Shown: positions 37,550 through 47,143, counted from the stretch's first letter. The stretch is DNA of 64,000 bases from Saprospiraceae bacterium (GCA_016712145.1 JADJRO010000001.1:930001-994000); one strand, 5' to 3'. Translations and numbers: made by a program. Notes: generated by a model not told the origin, from the letters alone.

Positions 37550-38182
37550 ATGAAATCAATATTAATAATGACGCTTTCTCTAATATGCCTCTATCCAATA
37601 TGCTCGCAAAATATTCAAACAGTAGATGGCAAAAAAATGTTTATAAAAAGCAATGAAAATATTACTCCTGGTTTTAAAATATTCAACCTTTGTGAAGAAC
37701 AAAAGGGATCAAAAAACTGCGCAGAATTTTACCTAAAACCAGATGGTAGTTACTCGAAATTACCAATAACAAAATCTCAATTGATTAACGCTGTCAAAAC
37801 AAATAAATTTAGTGCTATAAAAGATATTAAAAAAATTGCTTTCTCTGGTAATTCAATTTACTATTTTCAAAATACAAGATACAACACATACTTAGCATTT
37901 GACGAAGCTTCAAATTTAGTAATTTTTCCAGTCAGCACAAATGCGGACCCAATAGCAATAGGACGAAAAGCAGGCATAAGCCCTGAAGAAGCATTAGATA
38001 ATAAATGCAATAAAGCATGTCCAATTAATCTTCCACCGGGATGTCCAAATGACGTTTCAAAGGAATGCTGGCTTAGAGCTTGGGATAAAACTGTTCGTTG
38101 TATACTTAAATGCAAAGGAAAAATCCGCATGACCAATATTGCACCATTTGAAGGAATTGTCATCAATACTAAAGCCAATTAA
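37550..38182 (+). CDS. Secreted cysteine-patterned paralogue, reduced Cys set (operon member 4)
   Basis: 210 residues, starting 4 bases after member 3. Signal peptide (about 1-19, LYPICSQ). Domain A begins MFIKSN and keeps only C-x8-C (CEEQKGSKNC). The middle region has NSIYYFQNTRYNTYL, close to that of members 2 and 3. Domain B is reduced to six cysteines: CNKAC, two single Cys, and CILKC. It shows stepwise loss of cysteine pairs within a retained frame, as after duplication. Function unknown. Confidence 0.78.
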   Translation: MKSILIMTLSLICLYPICSQNIQTVDGKKMFIKSNENITPGFKIFNLCEEQKGSKNCAEFYLKPDGSYSKLPITKSQLINAVKTNKFSAIKDIKKIAFSGNSIYYFQNTRYNTYLAFDEASNLVIFPVSTNADPIAIGRKAGISPEEALDNKCNKACPINLPPGCPNDVSKECWLRAWDKTVRCILKCKGKIRMTNIAPFEGIVINTKAN

Positions 38183-38211
38183 TTAAATTCATTTAATAAT
38201 ATTGCTAAGCC

Positions 38212-38493
38212 ATGATAAAATTAATCATCAGTAGTATACTTTTAATTTTATGTAATTTAAATGGAATCAGCCAAACTCAAATCAAACAAAACCTCTTCAC
38301 CAAATCCTGCGATACCGTTAGCACAGATAGCATGATTTGTATCAAATGTACGAATCCAGGTTTAAACTTAGGATGTAAAAAGTTTGTGTGTGATTTTAAA
38401 AATCATTGCATTCCGATGCCGGCTTTGCCTCCAAAGAATAAATCAAAAAATATTAAAACGACCTTGCCGGGTGGAACCCAAAAGAAAGGATAA
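38212..38493 (+). CDS. Short secreted paralogue, domain A only (operon member 5)
   Basis: 93 residues: signal peptide (about 1-21), then LFTKSC and six cysteines with exactly the spacing of member 2, C-x9-C-x2-C-x8-C-x4-C-x5-C (residues about 34-67). It ends in a Pro/Lys/Thr tail like that of member 1 (SKNIKTTLPGGTQKK). It lacks the middle domain and domain B, so domain A is an independent folding unit. 29 bases after member 4. Confidence 0.75.
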   Translation: MIKLIISSILLILCNLNGISQTQIKQNLFTKSCDTVSTDSMICIKCTNPGLNLGCKKFVCDFKNHCIPMPALPPKNKSKNIKTTLPGGTQKKG

Positions 38494-38532
38494 TTCATTT
38501 TTGATAACTTATTGATACAAAAAGCCAATCGC

Positions 38533-39759
38533 ATGCCACCAAGCTTTATATCAAGGTCTAAGATGCACAGTTTACTGAGCTTGATGACCCTATTGCTTTA
38601 TACTCATTCAGCAATGGCACAAGCTGAAAACCAACTTGAAGAGCAAACTGCCAATTACCTGAGTTACGCACCTGAGTTTTCTATACCGGTCTCCCCTGCT
38701 TTTGATTTACTAGGTGTTAATCCTTGTTTGGTGCCAAAGCCTTCCAATCTTCGAAATTTTAAAGTGGACTGGTCTTTCAAAAGTTACGGATTGACACCCA
38801 ATCTGGCCATCCAAACGCAACCCATCAATGAGATTTATTTTAATACACCAAGTAAACTAAAGAATTATTACAAAAAATCAAATTTTCTCAAACGAATGTC
38901 CAGTTTGGATCTTTCCGCAGGGACCGTTGATGGGAATACAGAACTGGAAACAAAAACACTTACATTTAAAGATATTGAGGGCAATGATTCTATTGTAAAC
39001 ATAGAAAACAATTGGAGAATTCGCAGCTTTTCCTATGCCGCGAAAATTAATTTGTATAAGCAATACGAACCATTGGATGATAAACTTATTTTTAAAAATG
39101 TCATCCGAGAATACAGTGATAAAAAAGCAGCATTAAAGGATCAAATCATACAGCAGAAAAAAGCCATTGCCCAAACTTCGGACATGGAAGAAAAATCGCA
39201 ACTCAAAGAAGAACTTAAGAGTTACGAAATGGAACTCAACGGATTGGATGATGCTTACATCATTCGCATGAAAAAGATCGTTGATTTGTATAAGGCAGAA
39301 AAATGGAATGCCAGTTACATCGATTTGGCTTTCGGACAAGCCTATGATTTTGACAGTAGGGATAGCAGTCTGCTAAAATTTAAAAACTTACACAAGGTAA
39401 GAAACTTGTGGGGCTTATGGATTAATGGCAGCCGAGGCTTTGGAAAAAACATCTTACTTAGTGGTGTTGCCCGATTAACCGGAGACAAAAATATTTTGAT
39501 CAACGAAAAATATTATCAATTGGATTGTGGCATCAATTTTCGTTATGGAAACTACCGATACAATTTCTTTACAGAAATATTTAGTCCGGTTAACTTCAAT
39601 CAAGGTGTATTTGATGGAAGCAAATTTGTATCCTTTGGCGGCGACTGGCGATTTAGCCGAAATGTCATTTTAAATTATGCCATGCGCGCATCGTTTGACG
39701 ATGCCGGTAAATTGGAAAATATTATTCCAGTGGTGAGTGTTTCATGTATTATGCGTTAG
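38533..39759 (+). CDS. Probable outer membrane barrel-like protein with coiled coil
   Basis: 408 residues from the ATG at 38533; an in-frame ATG at 38563 would also leave a signal peptide (LMTLLLYTHSAMAQ). After cleavage: FSIPVSPAFDLLGVNP, FKVDWSFKSYGLTPNLAIQ, a Lys/Glu-rich coiled coil (about 195-245, KKAIAQTSDMEEKSQLKEE), then repeated amphipathic strands to a final VSVSCIMR. I recognise no named family. It lies 39 bases after member 5, so it could be the membrane partner of the secreted cysteine proteins (inference from position only). Confidence 0.7.
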   Translation: MPPSFISRSKMHSLLSLMTLLLYTHSAMAQAENQLEEQTANYLSYAPEFSIPVSPAFDLLGVNPCLVPKPSNLRNFKVDWSFKSYGLTPNLAIQTQPINEIYFNTPSKLKNYYKKSNFLKRMSSLDLSAGTVDGNTELETKTLTFKDIEGNDSIVNIENNWRIRSFSYAAKINLYKQYEPLDDKLIFKNVIREYSDKKAALKDQIIQQKKAIAQTSDMEEKSQLKEELKSYEMELNGLDDAYIIRMKKIVDLYKAEKWNASYIDLAFGQAYDFDSRDSSLLKFKNLHKVRNLWGLWINGSRGFGKNILLSGVARLTGDKNILINEKYYQLDCGINFRYGNYRYNFFTEIFSPVNFNQGVFDGSKFVSFGGDWRFSRNVILNYAMRASFDDAGKLENIIPVVSVSCIMR

Positions 39760-39847
39760 GTCTACTTTAATAATTGGTTTAATTCAAATACGTTGTCTGA
39801 AGACGCTGCTTAAAAACTCCATTTAAAACTACAATAATATTAATGCC

Positions 39848-40411
39848 ATGATCCCTAAATATTATTTCATTTTGATGCTTGGAATCCTTTTCTCACAATG
39901 CTCAGATGAAAATTCAAATCCTTTAGAATCTCCTATTTTTAGTCTATTACAAAGTCCCGGTATTAAAATTGATACCGTTACTCAAGCAGCAAACACCTGG
40001 GAATATGGTTTCAAATTTACCAGTCTTGTCAATGGAAAGTTATCAAAACTTGGCATTTTGGTTCCCGATACAGGTACCTATAAAGTCCGTCTGTATAATC
40101 TTAGTTCGAATACATTATTACTCGAACAAAACATTGCTTCAAAAAAAGTCAATACTGAATCCTTTGTCAGTATAAGCCCTATTGAAATTGCTACAGGTAC
40201 CAATTTTGGTGTCAGCCTGGTAGCTGATGTATTTTTCAATGTGCGCAATGCAAATGGAGACGTGTTTAATTTTCCGATCACCAAAGGAAATATCAAGATC
40301 TTATCATTTAATGAAGATCCCTGTGGAACAAATGGCTGCCCGTTCTTCCCTGCTACTTCAGTCACTGCCCTCATCGCACCTTGTGTAAATATTGGCTTTA
40401 CAGCCGATTAA
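39848..40411 (+). CDS. DUF4082-like lipoprotein
   Basis: 187 residues. Type II signal with lipobox LFSQC (Cys at about 18). The body resembles DUF4082-type beta-sandwich domains: WEYGFKFTSLVNGKLSKLGI, GTYKVRLYNLSSNTLLLEQNI. Probably an outer membrane lipoprotein exposing a beta-sandwich. Function unknown. It stands between the barrel-like gene and the large adhesin, 88 bases after the former. Confidence 0.7.
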   Translation: MIPKYYFILMLGILFSQCSDENSNPLESPIFSLLQSPGIKIDTVTQAANTWEYGFKFTSLVNGKLSKLGILVPDTGTYKVRLYNLSSNTLLLEQNIASKKVNTESFVSISPIEIATGTNFGVSLVADVFFNVRNANGDVFNFPITKGNIKILSFNEDPCGTNGCPFFPATSVTALIAPCVNIGFTAD

Positions 40412-40498
40412 ATTAGCTAACAAGAGTCATTATAGTAATTCAGTCTCATTTTCTTAAGAACCGTATCTTAGTGTTTGTATTTACAAACCACCAAGGAG

Positions 40499-43400
40499 AT
40501 GAACTTACGTTTGAACTATTTATATATAGCTGTTTTTTTAGTATTTAATTCAATTGCAGGATATTCTCAGTGCACCGGACTGTCAGCTGATGCTGGCCCG
40601 GATCTTTTTACTTGTGACCCTTCCATGCCGGTTCAATTGATGGGTAATTATTCCGGGAACCCAATGAAATATTCATGGACACCTACTACCTATTTGAGTG
40701 ATCCCAATGCTACTGATCCCATTGTAAATGCTCCGGTAGGTAAATACAAATACACCTTTACGGTCGAACAAGTCGGAACGACCAATTTAATTCGCAACGG
40801 TGATTTTGAAGCTGGCAATTCCGGTTTTACCCACGAATACAGTTATGGAAGTCCCGGCGGCACCTTTGGTCCCGGATGGCTCAGTGTTGGACCCGATCCT
40901 TTTCCTTACAATGGTGGTTTTAGTCATTGTCCGGATCATACCTCCGGTTCGGGAAATATGTTGATTGTTGATGGACATACTTCTACAAATGCAAAAGTCT
41001 GGTGCCAGAATGTAAGCGTCACCAATGGCAGTACATACCTGTTTAAGCTTTATGTAACCAGTGTGTATCCGGTATCCCCACCTGTTCTCAACGTAGAAGC
41101 CAACGGCGTTTCCATTGGAACCGTAACTGCTGGAGCCCTCTGCGACTGGATTGAATTAGAAGCTTGTTTTAAAGCAACTTCAGGTACGGTCGAAATGTGT
41201 ATCCGTGAAACAACCGGTGTCGGTTTTGGAAATGACTTTGCCATTGATGATATTGAAATGTATGAAAAATGCATGGATGACGATGAAGTAATGGTTGAAG
41301 TGGTCGATCTTAAAGCACGTATCGAAGTTCCTAAGCTCCCAAAATGTGCCTCTGATATTTTTGACTTGAATGCAATTGGGTCAACTGCAGGTCCAAACAT
41401 TACCTATGAATGGAGTACCGTTGGTGGTAAAATCGTTTCACAAAATGGATTGACCGCCCGCGGACAAGGAAGCGGAACCTATATCATTAAAGTTACTTAT
41501 AAAAATGGCAATGTCATTTGTGAAAAGGAAGCTGAAATTGATGTAACTGCTTCTGATGATTTGGAAGGGACTTTAGAAGTGGAAGGCATTGCCAATTGCA
41601 ATTCAGATACCATCATTCTAAAAGCGAATCCGCTCAATGGCAGTGGACAATTTACTTTTAATTGGATCCCCGCAAATAAAATTCACCGGGGAAGAAATGA
41701 TTCCATTGCTTATGTTACCGAAGCAGGTATCTACAAAGTCGTTATCATAGATGCCAATTCGGGTTGTGAATTAGAAATCCAAGATGTGGTTGTTTCCGAT
41801 ACCTTACATCCAAATCTCAAGCTTTCTGGAGATACCCTATTGAATTGCATTCGAAACAATGCCCTGCTTACAGGAACGCCCTTTGATACTTCAAAATATA
41901 CGTATGAATGGTTACTGCCTGATAATTCCAAACTTCGAAATGAAGACAGTTTGTTTACTTCCATTGAAGGCAACTATCAACTTCGGATTACTGACAAAAC
42001 GAATAAATGTTTTACCGATAAATCCATTGCAGTAAAAAAAGATACGCTTGTTCCTGATTTAGAATTAGGACCCGATTTAATCCTTGATTGCATTCAGTCA
42101 AATGTTACGATTCAAGCAAATGGGAATAATCCAAACCAGTCTATTGATTATTTTTGGAATTTGCCTTCAGGCATTTTACCAGCGGAATCTATGCTGAATA
42201 CTAAAACAGAAACTAAAGCCGGTAAAGTGCTTCTTACCGCAAGCAATAAAATAAATGGATGTTCTACAGCTGACAGTATATTAATAATTGATAGCCGAAA
42301 GCTTCCTGCAGTCGAAGCTGGATTAGGAGGCACTTTAACGTGCACTACCCTGCAATTACAACTCAATGGCAATGGAACAAAAACAGATTCTACCAATTAT
42401 TTTTGGACAACACCCAATGGAAATATTGTATCGGGAAGCAATACACTAACTCCCATTGTAAATGCACCCGGATGGTATATCATTCAAGTGATTGATACAA
42501 CCAATCATTGCAGTAATCTTGATTCTATTTTTATTGATGAGAATAACGTGGTGCCCAATGCACAACTCGGTCCCGGTTTAAATTTTACCTGCTCTGATAC
42601 TTTAATAGCAATCGACGGTGGACTTTCTTCTGCTGGCAATCAACTAACCTATCAATGGTTTACATTTAATGGAACCATAGGCAGCGGACAAGGAAGCAAC
42701 AAACTCTTTGTACGTTCTGCAGGTGACTATTCACTGATTGTACGTGACACGGTAAATGGTTGCGCAGATACCGCTACAATAAATATAAAACCAGATTTAA
42801 ATGCTCCCATTGCAAGCATTGCATTTCCTGATACCTTAAGTTGCAAGAAAAACAGCATTAATTTAATTGGAACAGCAAACTCACCGGTTGGGAATCAAAT
42901 TCAATTCAATTGGATTCCAGAACAGGGCCAACCAATACAAAATGCATCTAGTTTAAATCCGGGCATTACACAAGCCGGAGATTACAGTTTATCAGTAAAA
43001 GATTTGGTCAATGGTTGCAGTACCCTGGTAAAAATAACGGTACTCATTGATACCATCCCTCCACAGATAAATGCAGGACAAGATCTAATTTGGAATTGCA
43101 GCACCACCCAATTCAATTTACAAGCAAGTAGCCCAACTACAAATCATTCTTTACAATACAACTGGTCTACAGTGGATGGCATGCTCATTGGTCCGGCAAA
43201 CAGTGCTGCTACGGTTGCAGGAAGGCCCGGCACTTATTTTGTCAGCAACACAGATCTTGTAAATGGGTGTCAGTCGGTAGATCAACTAACCATCAGTGCG
43301 GATACTGTGAAACCCATTGCAAGGATTTCAACCAGGGATACTTTAACATGTATTAAGCGATTGGTGAATCTTAACGGACAAGGCTCGAGCACCGGGAACC

Positions 43401-44839
43401 GATTCAACTATCAATGGACCCATGCCAATGGAAATATTGTAGGTCCTCCGAATGGACTGAGCATCCAACTGGATAAAGCAGGGCTTTATATACTTCGTGT
43501 AATTGATACCCTCAATCATTGCGAAGATTCAACACAAGGAACGATTTTCGAAGACATCCAAAAGCCCCTTATAGATGCGGGAGCAAATGCTCAATTGAAT
43601 TGTTCTACACTTGATTTGACATTGAATGGACAAATTGTCAATCCAAAAGGAACTGAATTGATCGTATGGAATAGTCCGCAAGGAAATTTTATTAGTCCAA
43701 CGAATGTACTTCAAGTTAAAATCAACAAACCGGGAACGTATTACATGCAAGTTACCAACCCAGCAAATGGTTGTGTCAATACCGATTCATTAATTGTTAG
43801 TCAGATAAATAATTTGCAAGTGCGTGCATCCGGTCAGTTTGAATTGACCTGCACAGTTAAAGATGGAATTTTAATTGGCGCTGTACAAAATGGCAGTGGT
43901 ACAGAAAATTTTAACTGGACAACCAATCAGGGTAACATTGTTGGAAGCAATACCCTATTGACTGCCAAAGTAGATCGACCGGGTGTGTATTATTTCCGGG
44001 CACAACATGCTACAAATGGATGTATGGGTTTAGACTCCGTCGTAGTTACTGAAAACACCAATGTCCCTACTGCAATTGATTTCAATGTAGATCAACCAAA
44101 ATGTCCTGGTGATGGATGGAATTTAAATCTCAATTTAATTACTGGCGGAGAAAAACCTTTGCGTTATTTTCTTGATAACCAGGAATTTTTTAACAGTCGA
44201 TACAGCGGTACGGTTTCCGGTAATCATCAGCTCCGCGTGTTAGATAAAAATGGTTGCGAACTGCTTTCAAACTTTAACATCATTCAACCAGCAGGATTAA
44301 ATGTGCAGCTGATTCCATTAGTCAAATTACAATCCGGTGAAGATTATACCATTCAACCAACGTATTCAATTCCTAAGGATTCCATCGCAAGTTTTGAATG
44401 GAGCCCTGCTGATTATTTAAGTTGTACCAATTGTGAATCCCCCAAAGTAATTCATTTGGACAAAGAAATTGAATACCTTCTTACGATAACAAATACGAAT
44501 GGCTGCACAGCAACTGCCCGCATCCGATTGGAAGTCGTTAAACGGAATATTTGGTTTCCAAATGCGATTAGTCCAAATGGTGACAACATCAATGACAGCT
44601 TTTATCCAGTTGTTACAGAAGATTCTTATAATGAAATAAAATCCATGCAAATATTTGACCGCTGGGGAAACAGATTGTATGAAGCAGTTCATTTTCCACC
44701 CAATGATCCCAGTTATGGTTGGAAGGCCCGTGTGGATGGCGTTGTGGTAATTCCCGGAGTGTATGTGTATCTCTTAGAATTGGAATGGAAAAATGGAGAA
44801 ATCCAAAAGTTCTATGGTGATTTGAATGTAATCCGTTGA
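40499..44839 (+). CDS. Giant repeat adhesin-like protein with T9SS type B sorting domain
   Basis: About 1446 residues from the ATG at 40499, which begins the signal peptide (MNLRLNYLYIAVFLVFNSI). Order: Ig/PKD-like segment; galactose-binding/CBM-like domain (about 96-255, LIRNGDFEAGNSGF to DDIEMYEKC); then about ten tandem Ig/PKD-like repeats of 85-100 residues. Typical repeat elements are a LxC strand, YxW(T/S)T, an xNGNIVxG turn, PGxYxLxVxDTxNxC and DSxxI. A SprB-like segment and the C-terminal type B sorting domain (WFPNAISPNGDNINDS, FDRWGN) end the protein. It is a long, stalk-like surface protein, probably for adhesion. Confidence 0.9.
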   Translation: MNLRLNYLYIAVFLVFNSIAGYSQCTGLSADAGPDLFTCDPSMPVQLMGNYSGNPMKYSWTPTTYLSDPNATDPIVNAPVGKYKYTFTVEQVGTTNLIRNGDFEAGNSGFTHEYSYGSPGGTFGPGWLSVGPDPFPYNGGFSHCPDHTSGSGNMLIVDGHTSTNAKVWCQNVSVTNGSTYLFKLYVTSVYPVSPPVLNVEANGVSIGTVTAGALCDWIELEACFKATSGTVEMCIRETTGVGFGNDFAIDDIEMYEKCMDDDEVMVEVVDLKARIEVPKLPKCASDIFDLNAIGSTAGPNITYEWSTVGGKIVSQNGLTARGQGSGTYIIKVTYKNGNVICEKEAEIDVTASDDLEGTLEVEGIANCNSDTIILKANPLNGSGQFTFNWIPANKIHRGRNDSIAYVTEAGIYKVVIIDANSGCELEIQDVVVSDTLHPNLKLSGDTLLNCIRNNALLTGTPFDTSKYTYEWLLPDNSKLRNEDSLFTSIEGNYQLRITDKTNKCFTDKSIAVKKDTLVPDLELGPDLILDCIQSNVTIQANGNNPNQSIDYFWNLPSGILPAESMLNTKTETKAGKVLLTASNKINGCSTADSILIIDSRKLPAVEAGLGGTLTCTTLQLQLNGNGTKTDSTNYFWTTPNGNIVSGSNTLTPIVNAPGWYIIQVIDTTNHCSNLDSIFIDENNVVPNAQLGPGLNFTCSDTLIAIDGGLSSAGNQLTYQWFTFNGTIGSGQGSNKLFVRSAGDYSLIVRDTVNGCADTATINIKPDLNAPIASIAFPDTLSCKKNSINLIGTANSPVGNQIQFNWIPEQGQPIQNASSLNPGITQAGDYSLSVKDLVNGCSTLVKITVLIDTIPPQINAGQDLIWNCSTTQFNLQASSPTTNHSLQYNWSTVDGMLIGPANSAATVAGRPGTYFVSNTDLVNGCQSVDQLTISADTVKPIARISTRDTLTCIKRLVNLNGQGSSTGNRFNYQWTHANGNIVGPPNGLSIQLDKAGLYILRVIDTLNHCEDSTQGTIFEDIQKPLIDAGANAQLNCSTLDLTLNGQIVNPKGTELIVWNSPQGNFISPTNVLQVKINKPGTYYMQVTNPANGCVNTDSLIVSQINNLQVRASGQFELTCTVKDGILIGAVQNGSGTENFNWTTNQGNIVGSNTLLTAKVDRPGVYYFRAQHATNGCMGLDSVVVTENTNVPTAIDFNVDQPKCPGDGWNLNLNLITGGEKPLRYFLDNQEFFNSRYSGTVSGNHQLRVLDKNGCELLSNFNIIQPAGLNVQLIPLVKLQSGEDYTIQPTYSIPKDSIASFEWSPADYLSCTNCESPKVIHLDKEIEYLLTITNTNGCTATARIRLEVVKRNIWFPNAISPNGDNINDSFYPVVTEDSYNEIKSMQIFDRWGNRLYEAVHFPPNDPSYGWKARVDGVVVIPGVYVYLLELEWKNGEIQKFYGDLNVIR

Positions 44840-45576
44840 CAAGCCCACCCGTCAAACCAAAACCAGAAGATCTTATTTTCTTTGAAAATGAAGATTACAT
44901 CATTGCAAAAAAGCCGTTTGGATTATTGTCGGAAGAAGATCCAGCAGGTTCTGTCAATCTCAGAAAATTATTGGAAGATTATCTTCATGAAAGTTATCCT
45001 AAAAAGAAACAATTAATTTGTCAACTGGCCAATCGTCTGGATAAACCAGTCGGCGGACTCCTGTTTTGTGCTAAAAAACAAAGCATACTAAAAGATCTGC
45101 ATGAAAAATTCTTCAAACGCAAAATCAGTAAATACTATCTGGCCGTTGTTGAAGGTGTTCCTAAAAAACCCAAAGCAGTTTTAGAAAATTATTTGGTCAA
45201 GTCCTCTTCAGAATTCAGGGCCGTTACCGCATCCCCGGATACACCCGGTGTTAAACTGGCCCGCTTGCGTTACGAATTGATAAGTACACAAGACAATTAC
45301 AGTTTATTAAAAATTCAAATTTTTACCGGGAAGTTTCATCAGATTCGATTTCAACTTTCATGCTTAGGGCATCCTATTTGGAATGATGAATGGTATGGAG
45401 CAAAGCGCATCGATCCAAACAACTACATTGGACTCTATAGTTATTTTTTAGGATTTGACGATACCAAGACAGGAATCCGGAAAGAATACCAATGTTTGCC
45501 TGATCTCATAGAACCCTGGAATTTATTTCAATCTGAATGGATGGAACTGCTTGGTAAAGTCACTGATTTTAGTTGA
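44836..45576 (+). CDS. RluA-family RNA pseudouridine synthase
   Basis: 246 residues. Catalytic motif NRLDKPVGGLLFCAK (Asp at about 69 in the RLD motif), followed by KYYLAVVEG and FTGKFHQIRFQLSCLGHPIWND, all standard for RluA/RluC/D enzymes without an S4 domain. It isomerises uridines in rRNA or tRNA; the target site is unknown. The TTG start overlaps the adhesin stop (TTGA), so it is translationally coupled to a surface protein, an odd pairing. Confidence 0.88.
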   Translation: MTSPPVKPKPEDLIFFENEDYIIAKKPFGLLSEEDPAGSVNLRKLLEDYLHESYPKKKQLICQLANRLDKPVGGLLFCAKKQSILKDLHEKFFKRKISKYYLAVVEGVPKKPKAVLENYLVKSSSEFRAVTASPDTPGVKLARLRYELISTQDNYSLLKIQIFTGKFHQIRFQLSCLGHPIWNDEWYGAKRIDPNNYIGLYSYFLGFDDTKTGIRKEYQCLPDLIEPWNLFQSEWMELLGKVTDFS

Positions 45577-45584
45577 ACGCAAGT

Positions 45585-45672
45585 TCAATGTTGCAATGCT
45601 ACAATTTTGCAATGCTACAATGGGATAATGGTACAATGTTACACAATACGGCAATACTTCTATGGTACAATG
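45585..45672. repeat. Degenerate octamer tandem repeat
   Basis: About ten 8-bp units built on GCAATGCT/ACAATNNN. TGCAATGCTACAAT occurs twice, 16 bases apart. A related short stretch in the opposite sense lies at 56202-56228. Confidence 0.55.
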
Positions 45673-45738
45673 TATAAATTTAGTTTTTGAAATTCAGACT
45701 GCGTTTTTTAGGTTGAGAATTAAAATACCATATTAATA

Positions 45739-46134
45739 TTATCTATGAATTAGGTTAATCTCCGAAAGTTCTTTTCCTATTTCATGTATGGCCGATAAGA
45801 TTCTTTCTGTTTGGGAAGGCGATGGCTTCTTTCTTCCTTTTACATATTGTGATAATAAGGTAGGATTCATTCCGATCTTTTCAGCAAGAAATTTTGAATT
45901 TAAGACTCTATAGAATAAAAAGAATTGCTTAAAATCAATTTCATACTTCAAATTTTCAGCTACAATTATAATTTCATGTTCTTCAAAGTACAAATTCGAA
46001 GCATCCAGAATATTATTCATAAGTTCCGGAATACTAGAACCTGTAGTAAATATTGGGTATTTTTTGGCAAATGCAGAGAATCCCGTATTTGTTTTTTCTA
46101 TAATAAATTTAATTTCTCTAGTTGACTTTTTCAT
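45739..46134 (-). CDS. hicB: HicB-type antitoxin with C-terminal helix-turn-helix
   Basis: 131 residues from the ATG at 46134 (MKKSTREIKFIIEKT), five bases after the toxin stop. The upstream in-frame ATG at 46164 lies inside the toxin. The N-terminal half is the HicB RNase H-like fold (NTGFSAFAKKYPIFTTGSSIPELMNNILDA in two pieces). The C-terminal part is an HTH (KFLAEKIGMNPTLLSQYVKG, about 93-112). It should neutralise HicA and repress the hicAB promoter. Confidence 0.85.
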   Translation of the reverse strand: MKKSTREIKFIIEKTNTGFSAFAKKYPIFTTGSSIPELMNNILDASNLYFEEHEIIIVAENLKYEIDFKQFFLFYRVLNSKFLAEKIGMNPTLLSQYVKGRKKPSPSQTERILSAIHEIGKELSEINLIHR

Positions 46135-46138
46135 CCCT

Positions 46139-46351
46139 TTACTTTGAATTAGAAATTCCGGCATCTTTTAATATTTTTATCAATAAGCCCTTTCCAATTT
46201 CTTGACTCCCATGATTTGGGAAAATAATTATTTTGTCTTTATGAGCATGTTTAAGCTTAACATGAGATCCATTTTGAGAGATTGGATACCACCCCTCTTT
46301 TAATAGAATCCTATAAAGCTCCGAACATTTCACACTGTTTCTTAAAATCAA
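46139..46351 (-). CDS. hicA: HicA-type mRNA interferase toxin
   Basis: 70 residues with the double-stranded RNA-binding-like HicA fold: VKCSELYRILLKEGWYPISQ, catalytic GSHVKLKH (His at about 29) and FPNHGSQEIGKGLLIKILKDAGI. The ATG at 46351 is the first start; a GTG at 46333 would give a more typical N-terminus. It cleaves mRNA when freed from HicB. Gene order toxin then antitoxin is usual for hicAB. Confidence 0.87.
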   Translation of the reverse strand: MILRNSVKCSELYRILLKEGWYPISQNGSHVKLKHAHKDKIIIFPNHGSQEIGKGLLIKILKDAGISNSK

Positions 46352-46495
46352 AGGTAAATAATAATTTACTTTTTATGGATATTTTTGCCAGCTTACTCCT
46401 CTAAAATTGCATGAGTGGTCTGGTAAATTTAGAGGGAGTTTTTCTGAGAAATGATTAACGTTTTATGCATGCTGGCATTCTCTGCGCCTATAACT

Positions 46496-47143
46496 TTATT
46501 CTTTAAACAGTTTACACATATAAGCTGCCCCTATCGTTCCTACTAGTGGTGCCAGCAGATAAATCCATAGGGTGTTTAAATTTCCAGAAATGATAGCAGG
46601 CGCCAGACTTCTTGCAGGATTCATAGAAGCACCACTGATTGGTCCTGCGAAAAGCGCTTCCAATCCTACGGTTGCGCCGATCGCGATGCCGGCAAGCATT
46701 CCTGTTTCTTTAGATCCATGAGAGACTTTTATTATGACCAACATTAATAGAAAGCTGAGAATCATTTCCAAAACAAAACTTTGCATCAGGGAACCGGCGG
46801 GTATCGTTCCACCTAGATTCCTACTTTCAGGAAATAAAAACTGAAGTAGTAAACTTGCTAACAAAGCACCCAAAATCTGAAATACAATGTATGGTAAAAG
46901 CAATTGCAGTTTAAACCGACCGGATATCAGAAAGCCTATACTGACAGCAGGATTAAGATGTGCGCCCGAAATGCTTCCAAAAGTATAAATCATTGCCAAT
47001 ACAATTAAACCAAAGGTCATTGCTATCCCAACATGCGTAACTTGCCCATGGGTTTGTTCATTTATAACGATGGCACCTGTTCCACAAAACACCAAAGCGA
47101 AGGTTCCTAAACACTCCGCCAAATAGCAGCGATACATGAGCAT
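46496..47143 (-). CDS. MIP-family channel (aquaporin, probably arsenite-associated)
   Basis: 215 residues from the ATG at 47143; earlier in-frame ATGs at 47164 and 47188 overlap arsC. Six membrane segments and two NPA boxes: SGAHLNPAVS and GASMNPARS, with Arg after the second as in the selectivity filter. It starts 4 bases after the arsC stop. Pairing of an aquaporin with arsenate reductase is known from Sinorhizobium meliloti (AqpS), where the channel lets arsenite leave the cell. The same role is inferred here, though water or glycerol transport is possible. Confidence 0.87.
   Translation of the reverse strand: MLMYRCYLAECLGTFALVFCGTGAIVINEQTHGQVTHVGIAMTFGLIVLAMIYTFGSISGAHLNPAVSIGFLISGRFKLQLLLPYIVFQILGALLASLLLQFLFPESRNLGGTIPAGSLMQSFVLEMILSFLLMLVIIKVSHGSKETGMLAGIAIGATVGLEALFAGPISGASMNPARSLAPAIISGNLNTLWIYLLAPLVGTIGAAYMCKLFKE

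Noticed and set aside
40494..40501. Shine-Dalgarno sequence (AAGGAG) before the adhesin start
   Set aside because: AAGGAG runs directly into the ATG with no spacer, and genes here otherwise lack such sites; coincidence is more likely.
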